The notes: generated by a model not told the origin, from the letters alone. Counted from the stretch's first letter, positions 48,739-57,171 are shown. The stretch: DNA of 64,000 nucleotides from Oscillospiraceae bacterium (GCA_017395085.1 JAFPWF010000024.1:124001-188000); one strand, 5' to 3'. Program-made: numbers and translations.

Positions 48739-49299
48739 TCACCTCAGCTTCATCTGCTTCTCAAAGCGAAACATACCGTCTTGCTCTCCCACAGGCTCAA
48801 TTCCGTGCTGTGTGTCGGCCTCCGGCTCATCCGGGGATTCCGGTTCGGGATGATGGCTGTTGAAGAACTCGACAATGTGAAACCCGCATTTGTTGACGTA
48901 GAAATGGATGTTCCTTGTCTCAAAGTACGGCGTACAGGTTTCCCACACCGATGTCTCCGGATACAGCCGCTCAACTTCCTGCCATGCGGCAAACCCGATC
49001 CCTTTGCTGTGCGCTTCCGGAGTGACAAACAGAAGCTCCAGTTTGTTGTGCTGCGTTTCTTCATCGATCTTCAGGACAAGACCGCCTACGATCCTCCCGT
49101 CTTCCCGGATCCGGTAAGCTGCGCCGCCGTCGATGCTGTTTTCTATCGTTTTCCGGGAAATGATCTCGCCGTCTTCCTCAAGATGATCGTCCCGCCTCCC
49201 GAATTCCTCCATCGCGCCAACCCGGAATGCGCGCTGGTTGTCGAGAATGAACTGTTCCCGGTCCTCGTCTGTGAGCCGGGTGAGGGTAATGCCTGCCAT
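48739..49299 (-). CDS. GNAT family N-acetyltransferase
   Basis: The 186-residue protein starts at ATG 49299 behind GGAGG. GNAT features: LTRLTDEDREQFILDNQRA, GRIVGGLVLKIDEETQHNKL, LLFVTPEAHSKGIGFAAW with the acetyl-CoA loop and FYVNKCGFHIVEFF. Substrate unknown. It is the first gene of a two-gene operon with the membrane protein at 48110. Confidence 0.85.
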   Translation of the reverse strand: MAGITLTRLTDEDREQFILDNQRAFRVGAMEEFGRRDDHLEEDGEIISRKTIENSIDGGAAYRIREDGRIVGGLVLKIDEETQHNKLELLFVTPEAHSKGIGFAAWQEVERLYPETSVWETCTPYFETRNIHFYVNKCGFHIVEFFNSHHPEPESPDEPEADTQHGIEPVGEQDGMFRFEKQMKLR

Positions 49300-49611
49300 G
49301 GAATCATGCCTCCTTCAGAAAAAATGCTCGGCAACAAAAGGCTTCCCCAGCCAATTGTTCCGAGCTCACTCGACATCTTATCCAACAGGCGGCCTGCAAA
49401 GCTTTCGCTTTACGATCCCCTACGCTACGGCGTACTGTCCTCCGATGACCGATATGATATTTTGACGTGTTCTTCCCTGAGAACGCCGCTACTATACCAC
49501 GGCAGCATCAAAAACACAATTCTTTCTTTGAAGTTTTCTTCCTGTCCGGGCAATGTTCTTCACCTGCAGTTCCAAAGTGCGATCATACAGTCAATTGCAA
49601 GTCCCTTTGCA

Positions 49612-49634
49612 CCCGCGCGGCGGGCTCTTTTTTT
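49612..49634 (+). terminator. short terminator-like hairpin
   Basis: CCCGC-GCG-GCGGG followed by a T-run (49628-49634). No plus-strand gene upstream is supported. The 600-bp stretch from 49300 to 49913 otherwise holds only the promoter and dyads of the next gene. Confidence 0.5.
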
Positions 49635-49764
49635 GCGGGAAAACGGATGATACTTCACCTGAAACCAAGGGATCGGGAAACCCGGCACATTCATAATTGA
49701 TGCACTATATTTTGCGGTTTAACCGTTTTCACGATGGAGAGCTGTCAATATGTTGTTTTCCGCC

Positions 49765-49804
49765 TTGACAAGTGAAATCCGCATTGGTATTCTTTCTTCA
49801 GAAA
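49765..49804 (+). promoter_or_regulatory. promoter and first dyad operator of the CpsB-like gene
   Basis: TTGACA (49765-49770) and TATTCT (49788-49793) are 17 bp apart. A 12-bp dyad TTTCT-TC-AGAAA (49793-49804) overlaps the -10 end, so a bound repressor would block the promoter. Confidence 0.6.
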
Positions 49805-49870
49805 GACGATTACTGATGCAGCAGGAACGATCTTGCAGATCTTTAAACAGATCCGGAGATTTTCCACGAT

Positions 49871-49900
49871 GAGCAATTGCTCTGTTTTTCTGAAGAAAGA
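49871..49900 (+). promoter_or_regulatory. second dyad operator copy and palindrome before the CpsB-like gene
   Basis: GAGCAATTGCTC (49871-49882) is a perfect palindrome followed by TGTTTTT. TTTCT-GA-AGAAA (49887-49898) is a second copy, inverted, of the operator dyad at 49793; the 14-nt arms 49791-49804 and 49887-49900 are perfectly complementary. It lies between promoter and start codon. Confidence 0.5.
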
Positions 49901-49913
49901 GGGCGCCTGAACG

Positions 49914-50624
49914 ATGGTAGACTTTCATTCCCACATTCTCCCCGGCATGGACGACGGGGCCGACTCCCTCAGAACCAGCCTCGCCATGCTGCGGGAAAGC
50001 GCCCGCCAGAGCGTGGACATCCTCTGCGCCACCCCGCACTTTTCCGCCGACGAGGACGATGTCGTCTCTTTCCTCGGCCGCAGGGAGGAGGCCTTCGCCT
50101 ATCTGCGCAGCGTCATGAAGAAGGCCGGCGGCAAAGCATTTCCCGAGATCCGCCTCGGGGCCGAGGTGCGGTACTTCCCTGGGTTGAGTGAGGCGAAGGA
50201 TATCCGCGACCTCTGTCTGGAGGGCACCCCCTTCCTCCTCATTGATCCGCCCGAGGGTCCCTGGCCTGACGGCATGCTGGACGAGATTGAGCGCTGTGTC
50301 GTGACGCTGCGCTGTGTTCCCGTCATCGCTCATATTGACCGATGCATGCGTCTCCTCCATGATGAAAGCCTCATCGCCCGCACCAAAGGCCGGCGCATGC
50401 TCATCCAGGCAAATGGGAGTTTTTTCCTCCACCGCAGGAGCAGGGAGCGCGCGCTGAAGCACTTGGAGGAAGGGGACATCCACTTCCTCGGCAGCGACTG
50501 CTGCAATCTGCACGACCGTGGGCCGAACCTGGGCTATGCGGCGGACGTCATCGCCGAGGCGGGCCTGGCCTCTGTTCTGGAGGATCTGAACAGCAAGGTG
50601 CGCAGGGTAATTACGGAGACTTGA
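49914..50624 (+). CDS. CpsB/CapC-type PHP tyrosine-protein phosphatase
   Basis: The 236-residue protein starts at ATG 49914: MVDFHSHILPGMDDGADSLR, the FHSHxLPGxDDG signature of PHP-fold tyrosine phosphatases (CpsB, YwqE, CapC). Additional metal ligands are in CATPHF, LGAEVRYFPG, VIAHIDRCMRL and FLGSDCCNLHDRGP. These enzymes dephosphorylate a bacterial tyrosine kinase that controls capsule or exopolysaccharide synthesis. No cognate kinase or capsule gene lies in this window, which is unusual. Confidence 0.88.
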   Translation: MVDFHSHILPGMDDGADSLRTSLAMLRESARQSVDILCATPHFSADEDDVVSFLGRREEAFAYLRSVMKKAGGKAFPEIRLGAEVRYFPGLSEAKDIRDLCLEGTPFLLIDPPEGPWPDGMLDEIERCVVTLRCVPVIAHIDRCMRLLHDESLIARTKGRRMLIQANGSFFLHRRSRERALKHLEEGDIHFLGSDCCNLHDRGPNLGYAADVIAEAGLASVLEDLNSKVRRVITET

Positions 50625-50710
50625 CCGAAAGGTTTTGACTGATGCCCGGGAGGGCGTAGTTCGGAACTGTGAGAAACAGCTGGAATTTCCAGTGGTGAGG
50701 ATATTGGTTT

Positions 50711-50896
50711 ATGAAGTATTATGCGGTGATACAGAAAGACGGAGAGGATTATACGGTCCTGAGGATATGCCACACGAAAGAATCGCTGGCCAAGGCATTG
50801 CTGTTGCATAAGTCAATCCATGCCCCGGACACCATCGCCGCTGTTTTCGGCGATGTGCTTACCGGTGAATTTAGAGAAATCGATATGGAATTGTGA
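50711..50896 (+). CDS. 61-residue hypothetical protein
   Basis: Starts at ATG 50711 (MKYYAVIQKDGEDYTVLRIC), soluble and acidic, with IHAPDTIAAVFGDVLTGEF in the second half. No family recognised. It follows the phosphatase by 86 bp on the same strand and ends before a long perfect terminator. Confidence 0.6.
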   Translation: MKYYAVIQKDGEDYTVLRICHTKESLAKALLLHKSIHAPDTIAAVFGDVLTGEFREIDMEL

Positions 50897-50921
50897 TGGG
50901 ATGCAGTGACCAAATTGATAC

Positions 50922-50970
50922 AAACACACGATGAACCCGGGCAAGTGCTGCCCGGGTTCATCGTGTGTTT
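50922..50970. terminator. 22-bp perfect-stem terminator between convergent genes
   Basis: The stem 50922-50943 pairs perfectly with 50949-50970 around AGTGC. It separates the 61-residue gene from the lipase-like gene. Confidence 0.85.
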
Positions 50971-51001
50971 CTTATAGAGACCGTTGGTAATCATTTTTGC
51001 C

Positions 51002-53329
51002 TCAGTCGGCCGCGGAGCCTTCCTCTTTTGGTTCCGGATCGCGGAAGGTGCGCACCGCCGCCACGGAGAGCAGGGCCACACCCAGGGCGAAGGCGGTCAT
51101 GCGGACCCAGGAAAACGACAGCTTCGCGGTCCTGTCAAAGAACAGGAAGGTGACCGCGAACAGCACGAACAGGAACGTGGTCAGCAGGATGCTGCTTTTC
51201 CTTTTGTACCGGAGCGTGCCGCGCAGCGACAGCAGGAAGATCGCCAGCATCGTGAACGACCCGCAGACGATCCTCACCGCGTCGATGGCAAACAGGTGGT
51301 AGGTGAGCATCGCGGTCAGCACGGTCATCGCGGCGATGCTCGTCAGGTAAGGCGCGATCACATACCATTTTGAGTAGGGGGGATGCCCCTTCTTCACCTT
51401 GTGCCGGTGCACCAGATGCAGCACCAGGCACGCGAGCAGGAACAGCACCAGGCCGACTACCACGTTGATGACCAGGCGGTAGACCCGCCGCAGGCTCAAG
51501 AAGTAGTGCCTGGTCGCCTGCAGCTCGTCATTCATGACGGCGGTGGGCGAGTAGTCGTAGTCGCTGGATCCCAGCAGGGTATAGTTCCCGTCAGCCTCCT
51601 CCGGCGCCGGCGGGATCTCCCTCCCAGGCGTGACGCGGAAGGCGTAGCTGCCCGCGGCCAGCGTGGCGAGATTCATTTTTCCGGCTTCGGTGGCAAGCTT
51701 TTCCGGAGAGATCAGCAGGTCGTAGAAGCTCACCGTGCAGCGCCTGCCGGCGTCGACCTGCAGCACGTATTCCGCGTTGTTCGGGAGACTCACGACCGTC
51801 ACGTTTTCATTCCGCATCATGAAGACGCCCGGGTTGCGGCGGGTCCCGCCGTAGCCTTCCTCCAGGGGGTAGGACAGGCGGCCGCTCTTGTCGATGCGCG
51901 TGATCGCCTGCCCGTCCTTCAGCACGGTGATGTCGACGGGGCCGATGACCGAGACCCGCCTCGAGACGTCGGAACCCGCGAAGATCTTCCGCGGCTCCCC
52001 GTCAGAAAAGAGCCACCGGGCATAGGTAGCGGGCAGGTGCTCCAGCGCGAGATTCTCCGTCAGCGGCGCGTCCGGGGCCCAGCTGCCGTCCTCGACCTGC
52101 CTCTGGTCGGCGCGCAGATGCTGCCCGATAATGTAGCCGGCGTAGTCCATAAAGGTGTCGATCTTTGCGCGGTCCTGTGTCTTTTCCGGCTCGAGGTCCG
52201 CAAAGGCCTCCGTCAGCAGTTCCAGGACGTGGGCCTCGCTGTGGTTGACGATGGCGTCGGCCAGCAGGCCCTGCATTTTCTCACTGTAGGCGGCGCTGTC
52301 CGGGAAGAATTCCCCGAAGCTCTCCAGGACCAGGCGCAGCTGGGAATTGATCTCCGGGTTGTTGCGGAAGCCCTTCCCGTCGAGCCTGTCCCCGACGACG
52401 TTCGCCGCATAGGCAAGCTCCGCATAGCCCGCGTCCGATTCCTGTGCAGGGGTGAAGAGGTCGGTGCCATAGCGCTCGTAGCCCCAGGTCTGCAGCGGAA
52501 CCGAGGGCACCGGGTCGTACTGGCCGCAGATGTTGTAAATGCCCGGGTACTGCACGGGCTGCCGGGTAGTCCGCGGAACGCCGAAGAGGTAGGCGTACAC
52601 CGCGTCGTACTCGCCGCTCTCAGCCATGTCGGCGGCCAGGATGTTGCAGACTGCCGACGCGCGCGAAAAGCCGCTGACCCATAGCATTTTGCTGCCTTCG
52701 ACCCCGTGGTCTTCCAGGTACTGCGCGAGCTGCTCTTCAAACAGCCGGGCCGCCGCCTCGAAGCCTTCGTGCCGCTCGCCGGTGCCGACCTTGAAGTTGC
52801 TGGCCCATTCGTTGCCGTAGCCCTGCCCGCAGGCGGCCGCGGCGATCACCGTGCAGCTGCCCACGCGCTTCATGCCGATCACGCCGGAGAGGGAGTCTTC
52901 GCTGGGGGCCCTGTCGTAGCCGAAGCCGGTGATCCCGGTGAAGCCGGCCCCGCGGAGATAGGTCTCATACTGGTAACTCAGACCGGGGCTGCGGAAGGCG
53001 GACAAGGTCAGGCCCAGGGAAGCCCGGGCCATCGTGATGCTGAACTCCTCCGGGGGCATGCTGAAGAAGCCGTCGGAGTACGGGAAGTCCCACTCGATGA
53101 CCTCATCGGACATGTCGGGGAAGGGAAGCCGGATCTGCTCCACGCGGCCGACTCCGCTTTCGTCGGCAAAGGTAACCGGCGCGGGGACCGCAGCATCCTC
53201 CGCCCGGGCTTCGGGCAGGGGATCCTCCGCGGCGAAGGCCGGGATGGTAAAGGAGGGCAGAATCAGCGTGATCATCAAAAAAACGATGACCATAAGCTGA
53301 AGTTTACAGATGCCGGTTTTGCGTTTCAT
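51002..53329 (-). CDS. secreted/membrane lipase-like protein with C-terminal membrane domain
   Basis: The 775-residue protein has a signal peptide (QLMVIVFLMITLILPSFTIP), an extracellular alpha/beta-hydrolase-like domain (about 90-440) with GIGMKRVGSCTVIAAAACGQG-type features, WVSGFSRASAVCNILAADMA as nucleophile elbow (GFSRAS) and GVPRTT, as in lipase/DUF2974-like proteins; a beta-rich middle; and from about 600 five or six membrane spans (VINVVVGLVLFLLACLVLHL and more). It may act on lipids at the outer membrane face. Single gene. Function remains inferred from the fold. Start at ATG 53329 behind GGGAGGG. Confidence 0.7.
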   Translation of the reverse strand: MKRKTGICKLQLMVIVFLMITLILPSFTIPAFAAEDPLPEARAEDAAVPAPVTFADESGVGRVEQIRLPFPDMSDEVIEWDFPYSDGFFSMPPEEFSITMARASLGLTLSAFRSPGLSYQYETYLRGAGFTGITGFGYDRAPSEDSLSGVIGMKRVGSCTVIAAAACGQGYGNEWASNFKVGTGERHEGFEAAARLFEEQLAQYLEDHGVEGSKMLWVSGFSRASAVCNILAADMAESGEYDAVYAYLFGVPRTTRQPVQYPGIYNICGQYDPVPSVPLQTWGYERYGTDLFTPAQESDAGYAELAYAANVVGDRLDGKGFRNNPEINSQLRLVLESFGEFFPDSAAYSEKMQGLLADAIVNHSEAHVLELLTEAFADLEPEKTQDRAKIDTFMDYAGYIIGQHLRADQRQVEDGSWAPDAPLTENLALEHLPATYARWLFSDGEPRKIFAGSDVSRRVSVIGPVDITVLKDGQAITRIDKSGRLSYPLEEGYGGTRRNPGVFMMRNENVTVVSLPNNAEYVLQVDAGRRCTVSFYDLLISPEKLATEAGKMNLATLAAGSYAFRVTPGREIPPAPEEADGNYTLLGSSDYDYSPTAVMNDELQATRHYFLSLRRVYRLVINVVVGLVLFLLACLVLHLVHRHKVKKGHPPYSKWYVIAPYLTSIAAMTVLTAMLTYHLFAIDAVRIVCGSFTMLAIFLLSLRGTLRYKRKSSILLTTFLFVLFAVTFLFFDRTAKLSFSWVRMTAFALGVALLSVAAVRTFRDPEPKEEGSAAD

Positions 53330-53387
53330 AACATCCCTCCCATATTCCGGTTCAGCGGACAGGCTGCGGATTCATTCCCCATATAGC

Positions 53388-53421
53388 TTAAACTTCCCAT
53401 AAATCTTTATGGGAAGTTTAA
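53388..53421. terminator. hairpin after the tandem micropeptide genes
   Basis: TTAAACTTCCCATAAA pairs perfectly with TTTATGGGAAGTTTAA around TC. It lies downstream of the micropeptides on the minus strand, before the lipase-like gene. Confidence 0.7.
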
Positions 53422-53440
53422 AGCCGGATGTGTTTCCTTG

Positions 53441-53557
53441 TCAATCTTTAATTCCGAGCATGTTCCTGACAACATGCATATTCAGCGCAGCGCATACCAG
53501 AGCGGTCACGGAAATCCATACAACGAGCAGATCTCTGAGCAGTTTTTTACTTTTCAC
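53441..53557 (-). CDS. 38-residue membrane micropeptide, tandem copy 2
   Basis: The start is GTG 53557 with CAGGGG upstream. The product begins MKSKKLLRDLLVVWISVTAL and ends VCAALNMHVVRNMLGIKD: a basic N-terminus, one hydrophobic helix and an amphipathic tail. It is a paralogue of the upstream peptide at 53563 (LLVxWxxxxALxCAALxx). Starts 6 bp from the upstream stop, so the two are cotranslated. Function unknown. Confidence 0.65.
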   Translation of the reverse strand: MKSKKLLRDLLVVWISVTALVCAALNMHVVRNMLGIKD

Positions 53558-53562
53558 TGTTT

Positions 53563-53706
53563 TTACCCCTGCTCTATTCCTGCAAGCTTATTCAGTGAAG
53601 AATTCAGGCTCAGAGCTGCGCAGATCAGCGCAGCCAAAGCAAGCCATAAAACTAACAGTTCTTTGCTGAAGACCGATTTCAGATAACTTTTCGTATCACT
53701 TTTCAT
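53563..53706 (-). CDS. 47-residue membrane micropeptide, tandem copy 1
   Basis: ATG 53706 with AAGGAG 11 bp upstream. The product begins MKSDTKSYLKSVFSKELLVL, continues WLALAALICAALSL and ends NSSLNKLAGIEQG: one membrane helix. It is paralogous to the peptide at 53441. Tandem duplicates of this kind can be regulators of membrane complexes, toxins or signals; nothing here decides. Confidence 0.65.
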   Translation of the reverse strand: MKSDTKSYLKSVFSKELLVLWLALAALICAALSLNSSLNKLAGIEQG

Positions 53707-53736
53707 GTTGCTGCAAGCTCCTTATGACTCCGCGGA

Positions 53737-54162
53737 TTATTCAGTTTCGCCATCGGCCTTCGGCAGGTTGAGTTTCTCAAATTTCGGCACGCCGAGACCG
53801 TCGATTTTCCAGATGCCGTCCTCTTTGATCATGTTCATCTCGATGGTTCCGACCATCATGTCGTGATAATCGAAGCCGACGACCGCCTTGGATGTCTCGC
53901 TGCCCTTCATGACTTCCTTGATGGTCCAGTCGCACTCGGAAAGCCTGTCCAGAAGCAGGTTGACCGCGTCGCCGCCCAGAAGCGCCGTTGTAAACAGGCT
54001 GACTTCGGGCCTGCCGCTGAGCGATTGAAAGCCGTTCACGACTTTGAGGGCGTTTGCGGTGAGGTGCTTTTTCAGGCCGTCCACTCCGTCCGCGCGCATA
54101 TCGTCGAAGGCGTTGTTCAGCGCGTATTCCGGACTCCAGCGTTCAAACAGGGTAATTGCCAT
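53737..54162 (-). CDS. 141-residue hypothetical protein (NTF2/DUF4878-like layout)
   Basis: Read from ATG 54162 (MAITLFERWSPEYALNNAFD). ALNNAFDDMRADGVDGLKKH, DRLSECDWTIKEVMKG and AVVGFDYHDMMVGTIEMNMI with IWKIDGLGVPKFEK suggest a small NTF2-like cone fold. No signal peptide. It is divergent from a TetR regulator and may be its target. Confidence 0.6.
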   Translation of the reverse strand: MAITLFERWSPEYALNNAFDDMRADGVDGLKKHLTANALKVVNGFQSLSGRPEVSLFTTALLGGDAVNLLLDRLSECDWTIKEVMKGSETSKAVVGFDYHDMMVGTIEMNMIKEDGIWKIDGLGVPKFEKLNLPKADGETE

Positions 54163-54204
54163 GGTTGTGTTCACGCTCCATTGAATGTGTTTTTTGCGTT
54201 AAAA

Positions 54205-54223
54205 GACAGTTTGACAAACAGTC
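54205..54223. promoter_or_regulatory. TetR-type operator candidate
   Basis: GACAGTTTG-A-CAAACAGTC is a near-perfect 19-bp dyad (8 of 9) in the 173-bp gap between the divergent NTF2-like and TetR genes. Confidence 0.5.
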
Positions 54224-54335
54224 TTCCTTATGGCATATTTTAACTACAAACTGTTGGAAAAACAACGGTCAGATTGCCCTGTAATGTTTTGAATCCGACA
54301 AATCGGCCGATTTTGTCGGGAGTTGGAGGCCGTGA

Positions 54336-54887
54336 ATGAAAGAACAGTCGGAGAATCGGCGCGTGCGGATGACCAGACGCCTGATGAAGGACGCTTTGCT
54401 GGATCTGCTGGAGCGGACGGAGCTGTCCGCCATCTCCGTGACGGCGGTCTGCGAGGCGGCAGACGTCAACCGCTCGACCTTTTACAGTTACTACGCAAGC
54501 CCGTCCGACCTGCTCCGGGAAATTGAGCAGGAAGTGCTGGACCGGATTCCCGCACCGGCCTTGCCCCTGGACCGGCAGGGGGAGGAAAGCCTCCTCCGGA
54601 CGACTGAGGCCTTTTTTGACTACGTCCGGGAGAACGAGCGGGTTTTCCGCATCCTCTTCAGCGAGTCAGTGAACGCGGGCTTCTCCGCCCGGATGGTGAA
54701 TCTGCTCTGCACGCAGCATATTCCGAGCGTTGAAAATGAGGACGAACTGTCCTCGGCATTGATACGGCACTATATCGCCAACGGCACCGTCGGCATGCTG
54801 CGGGAGTGGATCGACAAGGGCTTCCCGGTCAGCAGCCGCGAAATCGCAAAGAAGATGTACTATCTTTCCAGGAAACTCACCGCCTGA
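54336..54887 (+). CDS. TetR-family transcriptional regulator
   Basis: The 183-residue protein starts at ATG 54336. The HTH region is ALLDLLERTELSAISVTAVC with DVNRSTFYSYYASPSDLLRE, and the C-terminal domain has FFDYVRENERVFRILFSES, as in TetR proteins with a TetR_C_7-like domain. It probably represses the divergent NTF2-like gene and the gene downstream. Ligand unknown. Confidence 0.88.
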   Translation: MKEQSENRRVRMTRRLMKDALLDLLERTELSAISVTAVCEAADVNRSTFYSYYASPSDLLREIEQEVLDRIPAPALPLDRQGEESLLRTTEAFFDYVRENERVFRILFSESVNAGFSARMVNLLCTQHIPSVENEDELSSALIRHYIANGTVGMLREWIDKGFPVSSREIAKKMYYLSRKLTA

Positions 54888-54944
54888 GCGGAAACGCTTC
54901 CGCCCGCGCCGGGAGCTGCAGCTTTATTGTTGGGGGAACAGAAA

Positions 54945-55475
54945 ATGGACCAGACGGAACAGATGAATATCACGCTTGTCGTGGACGACGAAAAGGACCT
55001 GTACAACAAATTCAGCCCGGGAGCCGATTTCAGTTCGTCGGTAAAAGAGTATATCCGCGCAAGAGTCGTCTCCAAGGGCGACCACCAGGGAATCGGCATG
55101 ACGGTGCGCTCGCGCCGCCCGCTCGACGAGGAGAAGTTCCGCGCGGCGGTGTCCAACTGGATCCGGGACGAAAAGGCTGTTTTCCGGAAGGTCGAAAAAG
55201 AATTGCTCCGCACGCTGGTTGCGCTGCTGATCGTGGGCTCCGTCCTGATCGTCCTGAGCCTGGCGCTGGAGAAGCGCGTCGAAGTGCTGAAGTATTCCCT
55301 GATCCCGATCCTCGGCTCCCTCGCCCTGAGCAAAGCCGCGGGCATCATGGTCATCAAGATGCCGGTCAACAGCAAAAACAAAAGGCTGATCAACGAAATG
55401 GAAAAAAACAGCGAGATCACCTTCGAGTACGGCCCTGCTCCTGCCGGGGAGGAGATGGAGAGCGGCACCGCATAA
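54945..55475 (+). CDS. 176-residue membrane protein
   Basis: Starts at ATG 54945 (MDQTEQMNITLVVDDEKD) behind GGGGGAA. The N-terminal half is soluble, with ISSVKEY-like RARVVSKGD and RPLDEEKFRAAVSNWI; two membrane helices follow (TLVALLIVGSVLIVLSLALE, YSLIPILGSLALSKAAGIMV) and a charged tail. No family recognised. Cotranscribed with the TetR gene (57-bp gap). Confidence 0.65.
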   Translation: MDQTEQMNITLVVDDEKDLYNKFSPGADFSSSVKEYIRARVVSKGDHQGIGMTVRSRRPLDEEKFRAAVSNWIRDEKAVFRKVEKELLRTLVALLIVGSVLIVLSLALEKRVEVLKYSLIPILGSLALSKAAGIMVIKMPVNSKNKRLINEMEKNSEITFEYGPAPAGEEMESGTA

Positions 55476-55489
55476 AAAATGCCGATAGA

Positions 55490-55524
55490 AAACACCTGCC
55501 GGATGATTCTTCCGGCAGGTGTTT
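55490..55524 (+). terminator. terminator after the TetR operon
   Basis: AAACACCTGCCGGA (55490-55503) pairs perfectly with TCCGGCAGGTGTTT (55511-55524), ending in TTTCTG. Confidence 0.75.
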
Positions 55525-55545
55525 CTGCTGTCAATTCACTTGTGA

Positions 55546-56880
55546 TCAGCCGACCTCGAAGACCTTGGCCGCCACAATGTCAATGTCGGTGTTGGTCTCC
55601 TCGTACACCACAATGATCACGGGGCTCCCCGTGCGCAGCCGCACGGCGCCGGCGCGGATGTGATCTTCCTCACTATCGACGGTGTCCGGGTCGTCCCAGA
55701 TGCCGGTCAGCGAAACGCCGTCCTGGTATGCATCCCAGAAGTGGTACAGGTAGTTTGCGTCATCTTCGCTGTCGTTCGGGCAGCGGATAAAGAAGCGCAT
55801 GGCGCTGTACTCGTCCTGGTAGTTGAAGAACTCCACGCCGCCGAAGCTCACATTCTCGGTTCCCTCCGGGAGGTCCAGGAACATCTCCGGCAGACTGGGG
55901 TCGTCGTCAAAGCGGAAGGGCGTCTCCGGCGCACCGCTCAGAGCCTTCGGGTCTGCGTAGTAGCAGAGCGTGCTGCCCTGGTCATAGTACGAGCTGATGC
56001 GGAAGCTGACCTTGCCGCCCGCGGGGTCGAACTGGAACATCGCGGCGGCGCGGATGGTCCGGCCGGGTACAAAATCGTAGTTCACGTTGAAGGCTTCGGG
56101 CACGGCCTCGGCCCCGAAAACCGGCTCCAGGAACGCGCCGCCCTGGCTTGCGTCAAACGTCTCGATCCAGAGCGTGCGGGACTCGTCGGTGTTGTTCGTC
56201 ACGTCAAAGTAGAAGACAATCAGGTCGCCCGCTTCGGGGTCCTGCACATGGTCTGCACCCAGAATGACGTAGTCCAGGCCGTTCACGGTCCCGCTGACGG
56301 TCCCAGCGGTGACGGCGCCGTCCGGGATGGGCACTTCCTTGTCAAACAGCGTGGACCCGAGCGCCAGCACCGAGAGCAGGCTGTCCACCGGGCTGCTGCC
56401 CAGCTTGCCCAGCAGGCCCTGCACGATGCCGCCCAGAATGCCGCCGAGGCTTCCGGGGCCGTTCACTTCATAGTCGCGGAGCTCAGCAGCGGTCAGGGCG
56501 CGGAAGTCCATGGTGTAAACCGGCGTGCGGATGCTGACAGCGCCCGCGTCATACGCACAGGGCAGTGTGATGTTTTTGGTGAGCTTCCGCTGAGGCGCGA
56601 TGGTGATGCCGTTTTCGTCCCAGCTCAGCGGGATCTCCGCCTCCATAAAGCGCATGAAGCCGCTGCCATCCTCCTCCAGGAAGAGGTAGAAGCGCGCCCC
56701 CAGTTCCACCGCGCGGGAAATGATCTCCAGGTCGCTGCCCTCGCCGCCGGTCACGCCAGTCAGCAGGTAGCCGCCGGCAGGGTCGGCGGGGCCGGCCGCG
56801 GAGGCCGTGCCGCAGACGCAGATGCCCATCAGCAGGCTCAGGGTCAGGAGCAGGGAAAGGATTCGTTTCAGTTTCATCAT
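55546..56880 (-). CDS. secreted DUF5067-like protein
   Basis: The 444-residue protein starts at ATG 56880 (MMKLKRILSLLLTLSLLM) with a signal peptide ending near CGTASAAG. A first part reads GYLLTGVTGGEGSDLEIISR and an ITLPCAYDAG segment; the second half has DYVILGADHVQDPEAGDLIV and FYFDVTNNTDESRTLWIETF, like the DUF5067 domain (TNNSDE-type), then aromatic and Asp-rich strands. Probably secreted or cell-surface. Family assignment is by resemblance. Related in style to the partial gene at the right edge. Confidence 0.65.
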   Translation of the reverse strand: MMKLKRILSLLLTLSLLMGICVCGTASAAGPADPAGGYLLTGVTGGEGSDLEIISRAVELGARFYLFLEEDGSGFMRFMEAEIPLSWDENGITIAPQRKLTKNITLPCAYDAGAVSIRTPVYTMDFRALTAAELRDYEVNGPGSLGGILGGIVQGLLGKLGSSPVDSLLSVLALGSTLFDKEVPIPDGAVTAGTVSGTVNGLDYVILGADHVQDPEAGDLIVFYFDVTNNTDESRTLWIETFDASQGGAFLEPVFGAEAVPEAFNVNYDFVPGRTIRAAAMFQFDPAGGKVSFRISSYYDQGSTLCYYADPKALSGAPETPFRFDDDPSLPEMFLDLPEGTENVSFGGVEFFNYQDEYSAMRFFIRCPNDSEDDANYLYHFWDAYQDGVSLTGIWDDPDTVDSEEDHIRAGAVRLRTGSPVIIVVYEETNTDIDIVAAKVFEVG

Positions 56881-57059
56881 GGGTAGGATACCTCCCACTT
56901 TTTTTCCCACAATATATCACAGGCGTTTCGCTTCCGTCAATTGCCGGGGACGTGCATTTCTCGCGCTTTGCGCTTGCATCCTGCAGCATGCGCTTTTATA
57001 ATATGGTTTCAGACGGAATCGGTTCCCGGAGCGAGGGGTCGGGAAAAGGAGCAAGGCGG

Positions 57060-57171
57060 GAGCCAGCCCCAGCCCGGCGGACTACCGGGACTATGTAATC
57101 CCGGCCGACCGACAATTGTTTTACGACCGGATCGGCACGCGGGCCGAGGAAGAACTCGGCATGATGTAAAC
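57060..57171 (+). pseudogene. possible remnant coding segment
   Basis: One frame in this stretch reads ASPSPADYRDYVIPADRQLF then YDRIGTRAEEELGMM and stops at 57171. It has no credible start and lies in the 367-bp gap before the MerR gene. It looks like the tail of a lost gene. Low certainty. Confidence 0.25.

Noticed and set aside
49467-49700. Open frame in the gap before the CpsB-like gene
   Set aside because: No SD, no family, unusual composition; the region looks like non-coding promoter DNA.
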